64,000 nt of DNA from Aegilops tauschii subsp. strangulata (Eukaryota > Streptophyta > Magnoliopsida > Poales > Poaceae). The translations under genes were made by a program, and so were the position numbers. The DNA lies in NCBI RefSeq assembly GCF_002575655.3, contig NC_053040.3:358854267-358918266 (forward strand), read 5' to 3'. Positions within the stretch are counted from its first letter, which is position 1; each line of letters opens with the position of its first letter. Shown here piece after piece: positions 12,340 through 23,934 of this stretch. Under the pieces are notes generated by a model. The model worked only from the letters and a program-made list of their open reading frames with translations. It did no database searches and had not been told where the DNA came from.

Positions 12340-12658
12340 AGTGTTGTGGCGGGATCTACGTGTGAAGCGGAGTACATAGCTGCTTCGGAAGTAGCAAATG
12401 AAGGAGTTCATATCCGATCTAGGTGTCATACCTAGTGCATCGGGTCCAATGAAAATCTTTTGTGACAATACTGGTGCAATTGCCTTGGCAAAGGAATCCA
12501 GATTTTACAAGAGAACCAAGCACATCAAGAGACGCTTCAACTCCATCCGGAATCAAGTCCACGTGGGAGACATAGAAATTTTCAAGATACATACGGATCT
12601 GAATGTTGCAGACCCATTGACTAAGCCTCTTCCACGAGCAAAACATGATCATCACTAA
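12340..12658 (+). pseudogene. Copia C RNase H C-terminal part
   Basis: This is the continuation past the TAA: VVAGSTCEAEY in one frame. A 14-nt deletion around 12390-12400, relative to the E2 copy, then shifts to the frame starting MKEFISDLGV (12398). That frame ends with the conserved DPLTKPLPRAKHD tail. It is the last domain of the polyprotein, digesting RNA in the RNA-DNA hybrid. Confidence 0.88.
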
Positions 12659-12708
12659 GGCTCCACGGGTGTTAGAATCATTACTGTGTAATCTAGATTA
12701 TTGACTCT

Positions 12709-12724
12709 AGTGCAAGTGGAAGAC
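12709..12724 (+). promoter_or_regulatory. Polypurine tract of Copia C
   Basis: GTGCAAGTGGAAGAC precedes the 3' LTR and matches the AGTGCAAGTGGGAGAC of E2 on the opposite strand (58654-58670). It primes plus-strand DNA synthesis. Confidence 0.8.
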
Positions 12725-14510
12725 TGAAGGAAATATGCCCTAGAGGCAATAATAAAGTTATTATTTATATCCTTATATCATGATAAATGTTTATTATTCA
12801 TGCTAGAATAGTATTAACCGGAAACATGATACTTGTGTGAATACATAGACAAACAGAGTGTCACTAGTATGCCTCTACTTGACTAGCTCGTTGATCAAAG
12901 ATGGTTATGTTTCCTAGCCATAGACATGAGTTGTCATTTGATTAACGGGATCACATCATTAGGAGAATGATGTGATTGACTTGACCCATTCCGTTAGCTT
13001 AGCACTTGATCGTTTAGTATTATGCTATTGCTTTCTTCATGACTTATACATATTCCTTTGACTATGAGATTATGCAACTCCCGTTTACCGGAGGAACACT
13101 TTGTGTGCTACCAAACGCCACAACGTAACTGGGTGATTATAAAGGTGCTCTACAGGTGTCTCCAAAGGTACTTGTTGGGTTGGCGTATTTCGAGATTAGG
13201 ATTTGTCACTCCGATTTACTTGTTGGGTTGGCGTATTTCGAGATTAGGATTTGTCACTCCGATTGTCAGAGAGGTATCTCTGGGCCCACTCGGTAATGCA
13301 CATCACTATAAGCCTTGCAAGCATTGTAACTAATGAGTTAATTGCGGAATGGTGTATTACGGAACGAGTAAAGAGACTTGCCGGTAACGAGATTGAACTA
13401 GGTATTGAGATACCGATGATCGAATCTCGGGCAAGTACCATACCGATGACAAAGGGAACAACGTATGTTGTTATGCGGTTTGACCGATAAAGATCTTCAT
13501 AGAATATGTAGGAGCCAATATGAGCATCCAGGTTTCGCTATTGGTTATTGACCGGAGACGTGTCTCGGTCATGTCTACATAGTTCTCGAACCTGTAGGGC
13601 CGCACGCTTAAAGTTAGATGACGATCAGTATTAGGAGTTTTTGTGTTTTGATGTACCGAAGGTACTTCGGAGTCCTAGATGTGATCACAGAAATGACGAG
13701 GAGTCTCGAAATGGTCGATACATAAAGATTGATATATTGGAAGCCTATATTTTGATATCAGAAGTGTTCCGGGTGAAATCGGGATTTTACCGGAGTACCG
13801 GGGCTTACCGGAACCCCCCGGGGAAGTAATGGGCCAATTGGGCCTTAGTGGAGAAGAGAGAGGGCAGCGAGGAGGTGGCGCGCGGCCCCCTTGCCCCAGT
13901 CCGAATTGGACAAGGGAAGGGGGCAGCGGCCCCCCCTCTCCTTCCTTCTCAACACCTCCTCCTTCCCCCCTTCTCCTACTCCTACTAGGAAAGGAGGAGT
14001 CCTACTCCCGGTGGGAGTAGGACTCCCCCCTTGGCGCGCCCTCCCTGGCCGGCCGCCTCTCCCCCATTGCTCCTTTATATACGGGGGTAGGGGGCACCTC
14101 TAGACACACAAGTTGATTTGTTGATCTATTCCAACCGTGTGCGGTGCCCCCTCCACCATATTCCACCTCGGTCATATTGTAGCGGTGCTTAGGCGAAGCC
14201 CTGCGTCAGTAGCAACATCATCACTGTCACTACACCGTCGTGCTGACGAAACTCTCCTGTGAAGCTCTGCTGGATCGGAGTTCGCTGGACGTCATCGAGC
14301 TGAACGTGTGCTGAACTCGGAGGTGCCGTACGTTCGGTACTTGGATCGTTCGGATTGTGAAGATGTACGACTACATCAACCGCGTTGTGCTAATGCTTCC
14401 GCTTTCGGTCTACGAGGGTACGTGGACAACACTCTCCCCTCTCGTTGCTATGCATCACCATGATCCTATGTGTGCGTAGGAAAATTTTGAAATTACTACG
14501 TTCCCCAACA
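12725..14510 (+). repeat. 3' LTR of Copia C (1786 bp)
   Basis: It runs from TGAAGGAAATATGCCC to CCCCAACA and is followed by TSD cattg (14511-14515). It carries a 48-bp tandem duplication (13169-13264) that is absent from the 5' LTR. Confidence 0.95.
13169..13264 (+). repeat. 48-bp tandem duplication in 3' LTR only
   Basis: Unit 13169-13216 (starting TACTTGTTGGGTTGGCG) is repeated exactly at 13217-13264. The 5' LTR has one copy near 6196. The duplication arose after, or during, integration. Confidence 0.9.
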
Positions 14511-15179
14511 CATTGTGCATGCAAGCTTTGTGGAGAAGTAGGACACAACCATAAAGAACACAAGGATGAATGCCCTAATTGTGAAGGAAGTCACCCAGCT
14601 GAAGAATGCCCAACTAGGCAGATCACTTGTTTCTTGTGTGAAGGGACTACTCACTACCCTGCTCAGTGTCACATTTTCCCCATGGTACAAATAACCATCC
14701 AACAAAAGAAAGAAGTAATGAAAGGAGCCCTCATGGAAATTTTAGAAGAACCTGTGATGAAGGAAGAGGTGGAGGACACACCCAAAGAATACCCAATTAA
14801 ACCCTGCACTAAGTCATGCTATTCATGTGGAGAAGAAGGACACATCTCCCAAAATTGTCTGAATGGGGATCTAGTAGAATTCCCGACAGAGGAAGTAGAG
14901 TATGACCCACGGGAAATAGAAGCCATGATTGGCATGAAAAAGTCCAGGAAGAGAAATAGATTGGATTCCAGCAAGGACCTGAGTCATATCACTTGTTTCA
15001 GGTGCAAAGAGTCAGGGCACTACTTCAGCGGTTGCCCAAAAAGGAAGCCGGGGACCCAAGGAGGCTATATAATCATGAGGAAACCTCGAGACTTGTCAGA
15101 AGTAATATGTTTCTGCTGTAATGAAGCAGGGCACTTTGCCAGAGATTGTCCCAAAGAGAAGGAGGCATGTGCTAAATAG
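14511..15179 (+). pseudogene. Element G gag, second part: array of CCHC zinc knuckles
   Basis: This continues the G gag after the Copia C insertion. The open frame that reaches back into the Copia LTR is spurious upstream of 14511. It encodes four canonical C-x2-C-x4-H-x4-C knuckles (CFLCEGTTHYPAQC, CYSCGEEGHISQNC, CFRCKESGHYFSGC, CFCCNEAGHFARDC). It also has a variant with x3 spacing (CPNCEGSHPAEEC) and a degenerate first one (CKLCGEVGH). Acidic and basic linkers separate them. Gag normally has one or two knuckles, so five or six is unusual. It ends at TAG 15177-15179; no protease follows. Confidence 0.75.
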
Positions 15180-16608
15180 TTGAGTTTGCAACAAAAGAAA
15201 TATAGTAGTAGTAGTGGGAAGCATTTCTTTTATATTGAAGTGTTGAGTTGAGGCATGTAATGGAAATGCAGGAGATTGTAATACTTTGAGAATCAATAAA
15301 GTTAGTATCGTTGGTACTGATTTGAATTTTATGAGTTGTTACTCTATGAAGAAAGATGTTGACCATTTTCGAGGATATGAGAAATATGGTCTATGGATGA
15401 ATTTGTGCATTTCAAGGGTGGTAGTACCCTGTGAGGACACTTGACCCCTGGAAAGGATAATGATGTTCCACGAAGTGGAGTATGGACAAAATAAGTACGA
15501 GTTTTATCTTGGTATGTGGGATACCCCAAGAATATGAAGGGATGAAGTACTGTTGGTTATAAAGGGGTATAATGTTGGTAATATGGAGCAATTGTAACTC
15601 CATGATGAGTCCGAGTAATCACGTCTTAGATTGGTACAAATAGAAGGAAGGGAGACCATACATTTGGATGGATTTAAGAATGCTGGGAAGCTGGATGTTG
15701 GAATAATGATCAGTTGCCCGATGATGAGTTCAAGGTTTACAAGTGATGAGATGGGCCCATAACCCACAAGCCCCAGGACCTGCCAAGAAGCTAGAACACT
15801 CTTGCTGAAGGAAAAACCCTGGAAGAAGTTACGACTTTATCAATAGACGATCTGATAGGAGTAACGCAAAACCTGAGATTTGCGAAGGAACGATAGATGT
15901 TTGTTTGGCTTGTAGAATCAATGGATTTTTCCGAACCTAGTTCGTCGACAAGAGAAATTTTGCAATGCTTGTGAGGATGACCGAGTGTTAGAATGCGAGA
16001 TTCGCTAAACCATATACAAGGTAATGATTTGGGTGCGGGATGGATTGATCACCATACCGACTTACTCTTATTATTCGCCTTGCTATATGGGATGGTAAAT
16101 CTGAGTGACTTACCTATAGTAGAGTGACGACGATCAAAACCTTGTTTAAACCCTAGAATGTTATAAGTATTTTGCCCCATGTACACGGCGGCTGTTGCCA
16201 ATCGTAGGTTATACGGTGAGATTGAAGCCCAAACCCATTTCCTGCAGGAGAAACCATAAATTGTTGACCACCATGAGATATCGATAGTTGATTAGTATTG
16301 GCGCCATACCCGTCAGCTAAGAAGACCCAGTCATGGTATAACCTTGCCAAGATGAAAGGACAGAAGAATTGAGGAAAAGGTTATGCCACTACCGGAAGGG
16401 CCAGAGAAGGAATTATCCTGAAGATCTGAGAAGACTGACACCGCCAACACTATGGATGTACGACCTGAGTTTTGATGGAACCGTAACCATGCTTCTAAGG
16501 GTGGTAGCACCCCAGACCCCCTGTGATGATCGATGGATTTTTGAGAAGACCCCAAACCTAACCTATTTTTTGCTAGCCTCTCCGAATCTCGAGGACGAGA
16601 TTCATTTT
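15180..16608 (+). other. Element G interior without pol
   Basis: No RT, RNase H, integrase or protease motif is seen in any frame; only short frames occur (longest about 100 codons at 16369). The last stretch (LEDEIHFKGGR-like, 16590-16620) resembles the coding tail just before the polypurine tract in gypsy elements, which suggests a deleted pol. That reading is inference. Confidence 0.55.
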
Positions 16609-16622
16609 AAGGGTGGTAGGTT
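16609..16622 (+). promoter_or_regulatory. Polypurine tract of element G
   Basis: AAGGGTGGTAGGTT directly precedes the TGTAAC start of the 3' LTR, as required for plus-strand priming. Confidence 0.8.
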
Positions 16623-19600
16623 TGTAACATCCCAAAATTCTAAATTTTGGAATGTTATATTAAATAAATAGATTTGACTGATTGTTTGATTGTGGTGTGG
16701 TTGCTTGTGTGAAATTGAGTAAAATTTGATTTTTTTAAAGTTAAATGAGAAGAAATAAAAGGACATTCCCAAACTTTCATTTTGCATTTGTGATCTCCAT
16801 GAATTCAAATTCTTTTCATCACAAAACCCTGGAGAGAAGATGACATGACTTCTTCCATTTAATTAAATGAAAAAGGGTTTTGAAAAGATTTGAATCTCAT
16901 TCAGAAATATTTCCAATTCATAAACTTCAAGCAACTCAATGATTTTCATGAGAAAAGATAAAATGACTTCTTCAAAACATATGAAATATGAGTTGGGAGT
17001 TTCGGAGAATCAAATTGAAAGTCCTTTTGAAATTATTTTCAATTTGGAGTTATTTGGCTTTTATTCAAATTATTTTCCTCCAAAAATAAAATACATGGAA
17101 AATAGGGTAAAATGATTCCCTACATCAGAAAATTGGAGATAAATAAATTTGAAATCATTTTGGTATTTTTAAAACGATTTTTATGAGGTTTTATTGCAAC
17201 AGTTGCACTCCTTGTTTTATTTGAATTTTTGTGGATTTTATTTGATGCTAGAAAAATGTTCACGTTGTAGAACTTTTTTTTTGAAATTTTTGATATATTA
17301 TATGCCTATGTTGTATTTTTTATTTTAGTTGGTTTTATTTTATTTTTGTGTGCCTATATTTAAAAAAAACTCTCTTCGCCGACTGGGCCGGCCCAGCTCC
17401 CAGGCCAGGCCACGGCCCAGCCCATGCCGCCCGTCCGCCTCGCCATCCACCTCGGGACGGAGTCCCGAGCGACGCCGCGACCGCTGCCGCCTCGACGTCC
17501 GTGCCGCGACCGGACTCTCCCCGCCGCCGTGCCCCTCCTCCAGGTCTCCCTCCTATAAAACCCGGGCCGCCCCGGCCCCGCCTTCTCCCCCCTCGCAGAA
17601 GCCGCCGCCTGCCCCACATCTCGCGCTGCCGCCGCATAGTCGCCGCCGCCTGCCCCACATCTCGTGGCGCCGCCGCATAGTCGCCGCCGCCGCCTCTCCT
17701 CCGCCGCCCCGTGGCGCCGCCGCTGCTGCTGCCCCGCGCCGCGCCACCGCCACCGCGCCGCTCTCCGCCGCCGCCTCGCTGCCGCGCCGGAGCCGCCATC
17801 TCGCCGCGCCGCCCTCGCCGGAGTTAACCGCCGCCGTCGCCTGTTTATTCACCCGAGCCGGTAAAACCGATAAAACCACCCGGTTTTATTTTACTAGTTC
17901 GGTTTTATATTATTAGATCGGTTTAGTTATTTAGGTTAGTTTAATTAGTGGACGTTCGTCCGTTAGTATTCGGTAGCGAACGATCTCGTTCTGTAGATCT
18001 GTTTAGCGAATGTTCGTTCGGTGGAATTTTTCTTTTTCTTTTAATTCCGGCCAGGGACCCATCCGGGAATATTTTATTTACAGATTAGTCCCTGATCTTC
18101 AAACCTTCGTTACTTTTTACTCGTTTATCCAAATCCAGCGAAACCAACGCCCACTTCTTCGTTATGATCTCCTCTAACCAGTAAAACAACTTAAACATAT
18201 TTTTGAAAGTTTTAAAATTTAAATTCATACAGATTTGTATTTGAACTTCTTTTGTTCATAACTTGAGTTTTACAACTCTGATTTAGTTGATTCTTTTTGC
18301 AAATCGAAGCTCTTGACCTAAACTTTCTGATAAGGCCAAATTCACATAATTTTGGTACTGTTAGAAACTGTTTTATGTTGCAAGAGTTATTTGCTTGGTT
18401 TTGATGTTTTCCGAATTGTCTTCTTCGTTCTTTCTGATCTTTTGAGTGATTGCTTATGTGTGGTTACTATTGATTGCTTATGATAGATTGACCAGAGTGT
18501 GACGAGTATAACTATCAGGAGTTATGAGTGTGAATCATCTTCATCAACAGTACAGGCAAGTTCACACTTTGATCATATCCCTTTCATACCCAGTTTTTAT
18601 GCATTAGTTTCAAACCTCAAACATTGCATGGTTAGGAACTGATAACATGTGGGTATTGGGAAGTAGTTGATGAGGTAGAACCTATTATCCTTTATATCAA
18701 AACCCCGGGAGTTACTACGTTATGTTTATACTGCTATGCTATGCTCGTAGACGTGGTTTGGTTTGAGTGATTCATGACAGATGTGAGAGTTATTATTAAT
18801 GGTTAACTTAAGGTGGATACTTTAATACACACTCTGGGTGGATTGGTTGGGGTACCCTGGAGCACCCAGTGGTTTTCCCGGGCACCTGGAGAACCCAGTG
18901 CTTGCCCAAGGGGATCCCAGAGGACTCGTGTGATCGCCCTATGGAATGCCACCCAGGCTCAAAGGGATCATAAGATTATCCATGCTAGAAACTTCCGTGT
19001 GCAGCCACAAGCTATTATGGGCTCTAGCATAGTTGAGTATGTTGCAAGACCTCTTCCAGTGCTAGGCTAGCAGATGTAGGGGATGTAGGTTGGTACTGTC
19101 TACCCGGGGTTAGAGTTAATGCTTCTGAAAGACTGTGTCTCGGTCATCCGTTTCTCAAACACCATGTAGTGCGAGAAATCCAACGGAGGAGATCGAGTCT
19201 TGTGGGGAAAAGTGCGCAAACCTCTGCAGAGTGTACAAACTAATCATGATTAGCCGTGTCCCCGGTTATGGACATCTTGAGTCTCTGGTACTTGGATTAT
19301 CATGCTGATCTCATCACTTTACTTAATTAATTTGGTGGGATGTTAACTTTTAATTGGGATTGAGTTGGAGGAACCTTCTCAATAATTTTCAACAAACTTT
19401 GTAGTTAAATAAAATATATTCCTTTGTAGTAGTGAAAAAATGGCTTTTCGCAAAAAACCTTATAACCATAGAGCCTCCACCAGCCATATATGCATGTAGT
19501 GATAGTTATTATTCATCATTATCCTATGGTGTGAATTTGCCAGTGCATTCAATGTACTGACCCTTTGTGGCTGCAACGGCTCATGTTGCAGGATTCTTAT

Positions 19601-19839
19601 GACAAGTAAGTGATATGTTAGGGTTACGATTTCTACACTCAACTTTGCCGTTGGTGTTGATGGGAATCCACAACCTTGTTGTTACTTCCGCTATTTGGAT
19701 TGAGGTAATAGTATTTACGTTATTTTATACATGTGATTTACCTCTGTTATAAATCCTCGAGTATTGTGTGTGTCAGCATACCGATCCAGGGATGACACTT
19801 AAGCACAGAGACTTGACCGTCTGAGGTTGGGTCGCTACA
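16623..19839 (+). repeat. 3' LTR of element G (3217 bp)
   Basis: It has the same ends and architecture as the 5' LTR, with TATAAAA at 17554-17560. The GC-rich leader carries an extra partial tandem copy (about 17635-17690) compared with the 5' LTR, which explains most of the length difference. It is followed by TSD tttgc 19840-19844. Confidence 0.93.
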
Positions 19840-19844
19840 TTTGC

Positions 19845-22224
19845 CTTATCCCTTGCCTAGGATTGTGTCAACTCCCTTTGTCTTCCATACCACTTGTGGA
19901 TCTTGTTATTTTGTTGATCTTGTCTAGTGTTTTCTAGATATAGTGAAAGTGGTGATCCCACCGTGTGCATTTTGTATTCAAATGCAAATTCTCTCTAATG
20001 CACTAGTCTTGGGGGAGCTATCCTATTTTCTATAAAACACTCATCTTGCGATCCTTATCAAGTGTGTGTTGGTGGAATGCAACCCATTTCTTTTTGGTAC
20101 TTGTGCCATCATGAAACTTTGTAGAGGGCTTGGTTTGTTTGGAACCATTCTCTCTTTTGGGAGTTTGACATCTTCCTTTTTGCTTGTATTCTTGGATATC
20201 TCATTCCTTGATGTATCTTTCTTTTGATATCCTCCGAGTGTTGATTTATTCATTTGGTATCTCTTCTTCACTTGGTCTTTCTTTGTCAATTGGTATCGGT
20301 TCTTGAAAGTATTGAGCATGCATATTAACTTCATGTAGTTTATTTGGCATGCTTTCTTTCTTTGACCCAATATATAGGGTAAACTCCACCTAGTCTCAAT
20401 TTGGATGAGATGTGCATGAAATGCATTTTCATATTTATATGCACAAATGTATGTGGAGTTTGTCCTATGTATTGGTGTTTCTAACTCTTTGGTCCCAATG
20501 AGTTTGGGTACCATTTTGTTTGTGTTGTTGTTCTAGGAACAATTGGAGATGCATTGGATGCTCGGCTCATTCAAAAGTAAGGTGTTGTCACCATGTGCTT
20601 ATTGGAGTCAAGCTAGGATGATCAATGAACTACTATCTACCTTCAATTGGTATCTACTACATCCTTCCAATGCTATCTCGGTAACAAGTATCATCATCTA
20701 CTTCGTGCACACTTTTCTTGCATCAACCTTGTGTAGGTTGTATCATGGCATGTAATTCTTTCTTTCGTGTGATACTTGTTTCCTTTCTCAAAGCATCCCA
20801 ACAATGATCTCTTGTTGCTAGTTGTGATGTCTTTGATGTTCGTGTGGTCGGAATTCATTTGTATACAATAAGACCATATCTAGCCATGTGATATGCTTTC
20901 AAGCAAATATCTTATTGGTATATTTATGACTTCCCTGTAGATATCTTTTTCTTTCCTTTTTGTAACTATTTCGTGAGTACATCCTTCTTGGTGGATTGAT
21001 ATCATCATGATTTTCATCTACCTAGAATCTTATACACTTGAGAGAAATTACATATCTAGAAGATATCCTTTTCTTTCACGTCCACCTTGTCTTTCTTTTA
21101 TTTTCTTTGGTGGCTTCGTGAAAGCTTTTGCCTTGAGTGCGGGTCTTATCTTGTTGCATGTTTATGCACTCTTGTGTGGTGAAGATATTTGTCTCTTTCT
21201 TGTCTTGATGAGGCTTTTGACATCTCGATTGGTATCCCCCCTCTTGACAAAACTTTCTCCTTCTTTCTTCACCATGGGTTATCACAAGCGTTGGCTATTC
21301 ATTTTGCCTAGTGAGTGTGCGTGTGAAACCCTTTGCTTGGTGTGTGTGGGAAGGACATGTCATGCACCTTGTATCTCCACTATTCAAGACTATGTTGATG
21401 CTTAATTCTCACCCTTACATTATTCTTCTTAAGTGCTTTCCATGACTCACACACATCATTTTGGTTGAGCCTACTCTTAAGTTGCCTCTTTTATATGTTG
21501 CTCGACCACTCGTGTGTTCCTTGTGCTAGGCTTTGTTTCCTAGTTTCCCGCTTGTGCTTGTTGTGAGGTTCTATTGATCTTGGGGGAGCGACTATCCTAT
21601 TTTGTGCTCGTTGTATCCAAATACAAAACTAAATTGTGCACAAAACATGGGGAGCTTCTCTCTAGTTTCTCTAGGACACTCCTTTGCTCATATCATAATA
21701 TCTTTTATTCCTGTGACTCGTAGGATCATTGGTCTAGTTGATTCAATTGGTATCTTTTGATAGCTTGCTTCAATTGGTATCCTTTGATTGCTTGATTGCG
21801 TGTCTATCTCTCTGTAATGTCTTTGTGGCATATCATTCTTTTGCAATCTTTGGGCCTCAATATAGTTTTTCTTCCTCCATGTATTTACCGTTGGATATGT
21901 GTATTGCATTCCACTCTCTAGTTGAGAAATACACAATTTATGGAGGAACACAAGTTATATTGGCCTTCTAAGCCTTTGACCCATTTTGGCAATCGATGCC
22001 AATGGGGGAGAAGTTTCAGAGAGTTTTGTGAGGAAGTTTAGAGAGTTGTTTCCTCTCTTCTTGCTTTGGTTTTGTCCCTTGTTTCTTCTCTTCTTGCTTT
22101 GGTTTTGTTCCTAAGCTTTTGCATCTCATGCGCATACATTATTGTTGCATGGTATGGTAATGCCTAATCCCTTATATAAACTCTCTTGAAAGTGATTGTC
22201 ATCAATTACTAAAATGGGGGAGAT
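19845..22224 (+). other. E1 interior (continued) with multiple polypurine tracts
   Basis: Noncoding continuation of E1 after G. GGGGGAG occurs at 20011, 21582, 22004 and 22216; the last is two bases before the 3' LTR and is the working polypurine tract. TTGGTATC recurs several times (20234, 20290, 20646, 21226, 21749 and 21773, approximately). Several PPTs before the 3' LTR are a described Sirevirus trait. ORFs here are short and lack domains. Confidence 0.55.
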
Positions 22225-23494
22225 TGAAAGAACATGCGGTGCCCCCATGTTTGGTTTTGGTAATTGATGACAATCTCTATGGACTAATGGTTGCATTGAG
22301 TTATATTTGAAGGGTTTGTCCATAGGCTTTTCTTGGAGTACATTTGTTGGTTTCAAGGAGAGTTTGTGATGACCAAGGTGCTATTAAGGAATTATCCAAA
22401 GATTGGTCTTGTGAGTGTTGAGCTTATTGCAAGCATGTCTTGAAGAAGAAGTGTGTGTGATCATTCGTGTTTACCTTCAAAACATCATCCAAATGAAGAG
22501 AGTTGGAAAGATTCAAGGTTGACCAAGACTGAGTCAAAGAGTGAATCAAGTTGATCAACACACAAAGCATAGAAGATGTACCGAGAGGGATCACGTGATC
22601 GCATGGTAAGGTAAGCATTGTCCTTTACGCTTTGTGTACTAACCCATGGTCTACGTGAGAGTTCTATGTGGGGTTAGGTATGTTTCCATGGGCTAGCGTC
22701 AAGAGGAAGATATTATACAACCCATGGAGGATGACATCAAGTGGTGGTCATCATGAAGTTTGCGGTGTGCAAGTTCAAGCGGAGCATCACGAAGATATCA
22801 AGTGCTTGAAGCTTGCCGCCCATTGTTGTGACAATGGACTTGTGAAGATGTGCCAAAGAGTGGCTCACCCATAGTGGAGTATGGGGAGAAATCTACTAGT
22901 CTTCACCAAGCCAACGCAATCAAGAATGGTGGTCTAGCTTGAGGGAGTCAAGATCGTCATCATCCAGCTCAAGTGGACTATGTGCAAGGCTAAGGTTTTC
23001 CCTTGATAGGTTTTCTATTTTACCGGTCTCATGGTAGTTGTGGGAGACCGGGTTATAGGATCGATTGTCGTTCTATCAAGGGGGGCTCTCGATGAGTAGC
23101 TTTATCGTATCATTCGTAGAGAGCTCAAACCATTGGATCCTTGCATCATCTTTATTGGTTCTTGTTTGGTTTTTCTCCTTGTGAGACTTGGAGCTTTTGG
23201 TCGTCTTCATGACAAGCTCGAGTTCATCGAAAACGGAGTTAACATGCATATTCTATGATGTTTTCGATGTTGGAGGTTATGCCGGTTCTTCTCGGTTGGA
23301 GGTTTCTCTCCTCTGTATATTAGGCATTCCTCCCCTCCCTCTTCTCATTATAACCTTTTGCTGTTTGGATGCTACTCGTTGTCTTCTATCCAACAAGCTT
23401 GAGTTTGCTCAATTTGGAGTGCATTTGCAGAAGTTGTGGCAGTTTAGGCTTTATTGCATCCTTTGTTTTCTCTGTTGTGTTCTTGAAAGCCTCA

Positions 23495-23890
23495 AGCGGT
23501 AGTACTGCTCTCTCGAGCGGTAGTACCGCGGCCTTGTGCCGCGCGTAGTACCGCTGCTTTTGGGGATGCGTTTTTCATGTCGGGTTTCGCGATAAGCGGT
23601 ACTACCTCTCCCCTCGAGCGGTAGTACCTCTTATAAGCGGTACTACCTCTCTCCTCGAGCGGTAGTACCTCTTATAAGCGGTACTACCTCTCACCCCGAG
23701 CGGTAGTACCTCTTATAAGCGGTACTACCTCTCCCCTCGAGCGGTAGTACCTCTTATAAGCAGTACTACCTCTCCCCAGAGCGGTACTACCTCTCTGGCA
23801 TTTTGTCAGCTCGTGTTTTTCTCTCTCGTTGGGCTGTTTTGACCGTGCTAAGCGGTAGTACCGCTCGTGGAGCGGTAGTACCGCTCGTGT
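23495..23890 (+). repeat. Palindrome cluster and 41-bp minisatellite in E1 LTR
   Basis: Five 41-bp units (23593-23797) each carry AGCGGTACTACC and its near-inverse GAGCGGTAGTACC. Flanking copies of AGCGGTAGTACCGCT (23499-23560 and 23850-23890) are palindromes. The block lies in U3 directly upstream of the TATA box. Confidence 0.85.
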
Positions 23891-23927
23891 GCAGGCTGAG
23901 CACATAACGGTTGGATTCGGGAGGCCC

Positions 23928-23934
23928 TATAAAA
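23928..23934 (+). promoter_or_regulatory. TATA box of E1 LTR
   Basis: CCCTATAAAAGGGGG lies about 40 bp downstream of the last palindrome. Its spacing to the palindromes resembles that in E3. Confidence 0.6.

Larger units (their letters stand above)
5771..14510 (+). mobile_element. Copia C: Angela/BARE-type LTR retrotransposon, full length, inactivated
   Basis: It has two LTRs (5771-7484 and 12725-14510), a primer site, gag, protease, integrase, RT, RNase H and a polypurine tract in canonical Copia order, all on the plus strand. The LTR opening GGAAATATGCCCTAGAGGC and the protein similarity place it in the abundant Triticeae Angela/BARE/WIS clade (family name from memory). Coding capacity is broken by a frameshift in gag, a stop between protease and integrase, a stop in RNase H (TAA 12337-12339) and a 14-nt deletion near 12395. 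Confidence 0.95.
1107..19839 (+). mobile_element. Element G: non-autonomous gypsy-like LTR retrotransposon with multi-zinc-knuckle gag
   Basis: It has two long direct LTRs (1107-4264 and 16623-19839) that start TGTAACATCCC and end CGCTACA, a tRNA-Met-type primer site at 4268, a polypurine tract before the 3' LTR and a perfect tttgc TSD. Without the nested Copia C it is about 10 kb. The interior encodes only gag-like pieces (coiled coil, gag domain, zinc knuckles). No RT, RNase H or integrase motif is present from 15180 to 16608. The gypsy placement rests on the gag domain and LTR style; the family was not identified by search. Confidence 0.85.

Noticed and set aside
23593..23797. CRISPR-like regular repeats (41-bp units)
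   Set aside because: There are no unique spacers between repeats and the host is a plant; it is a minisatellite in an LTR.
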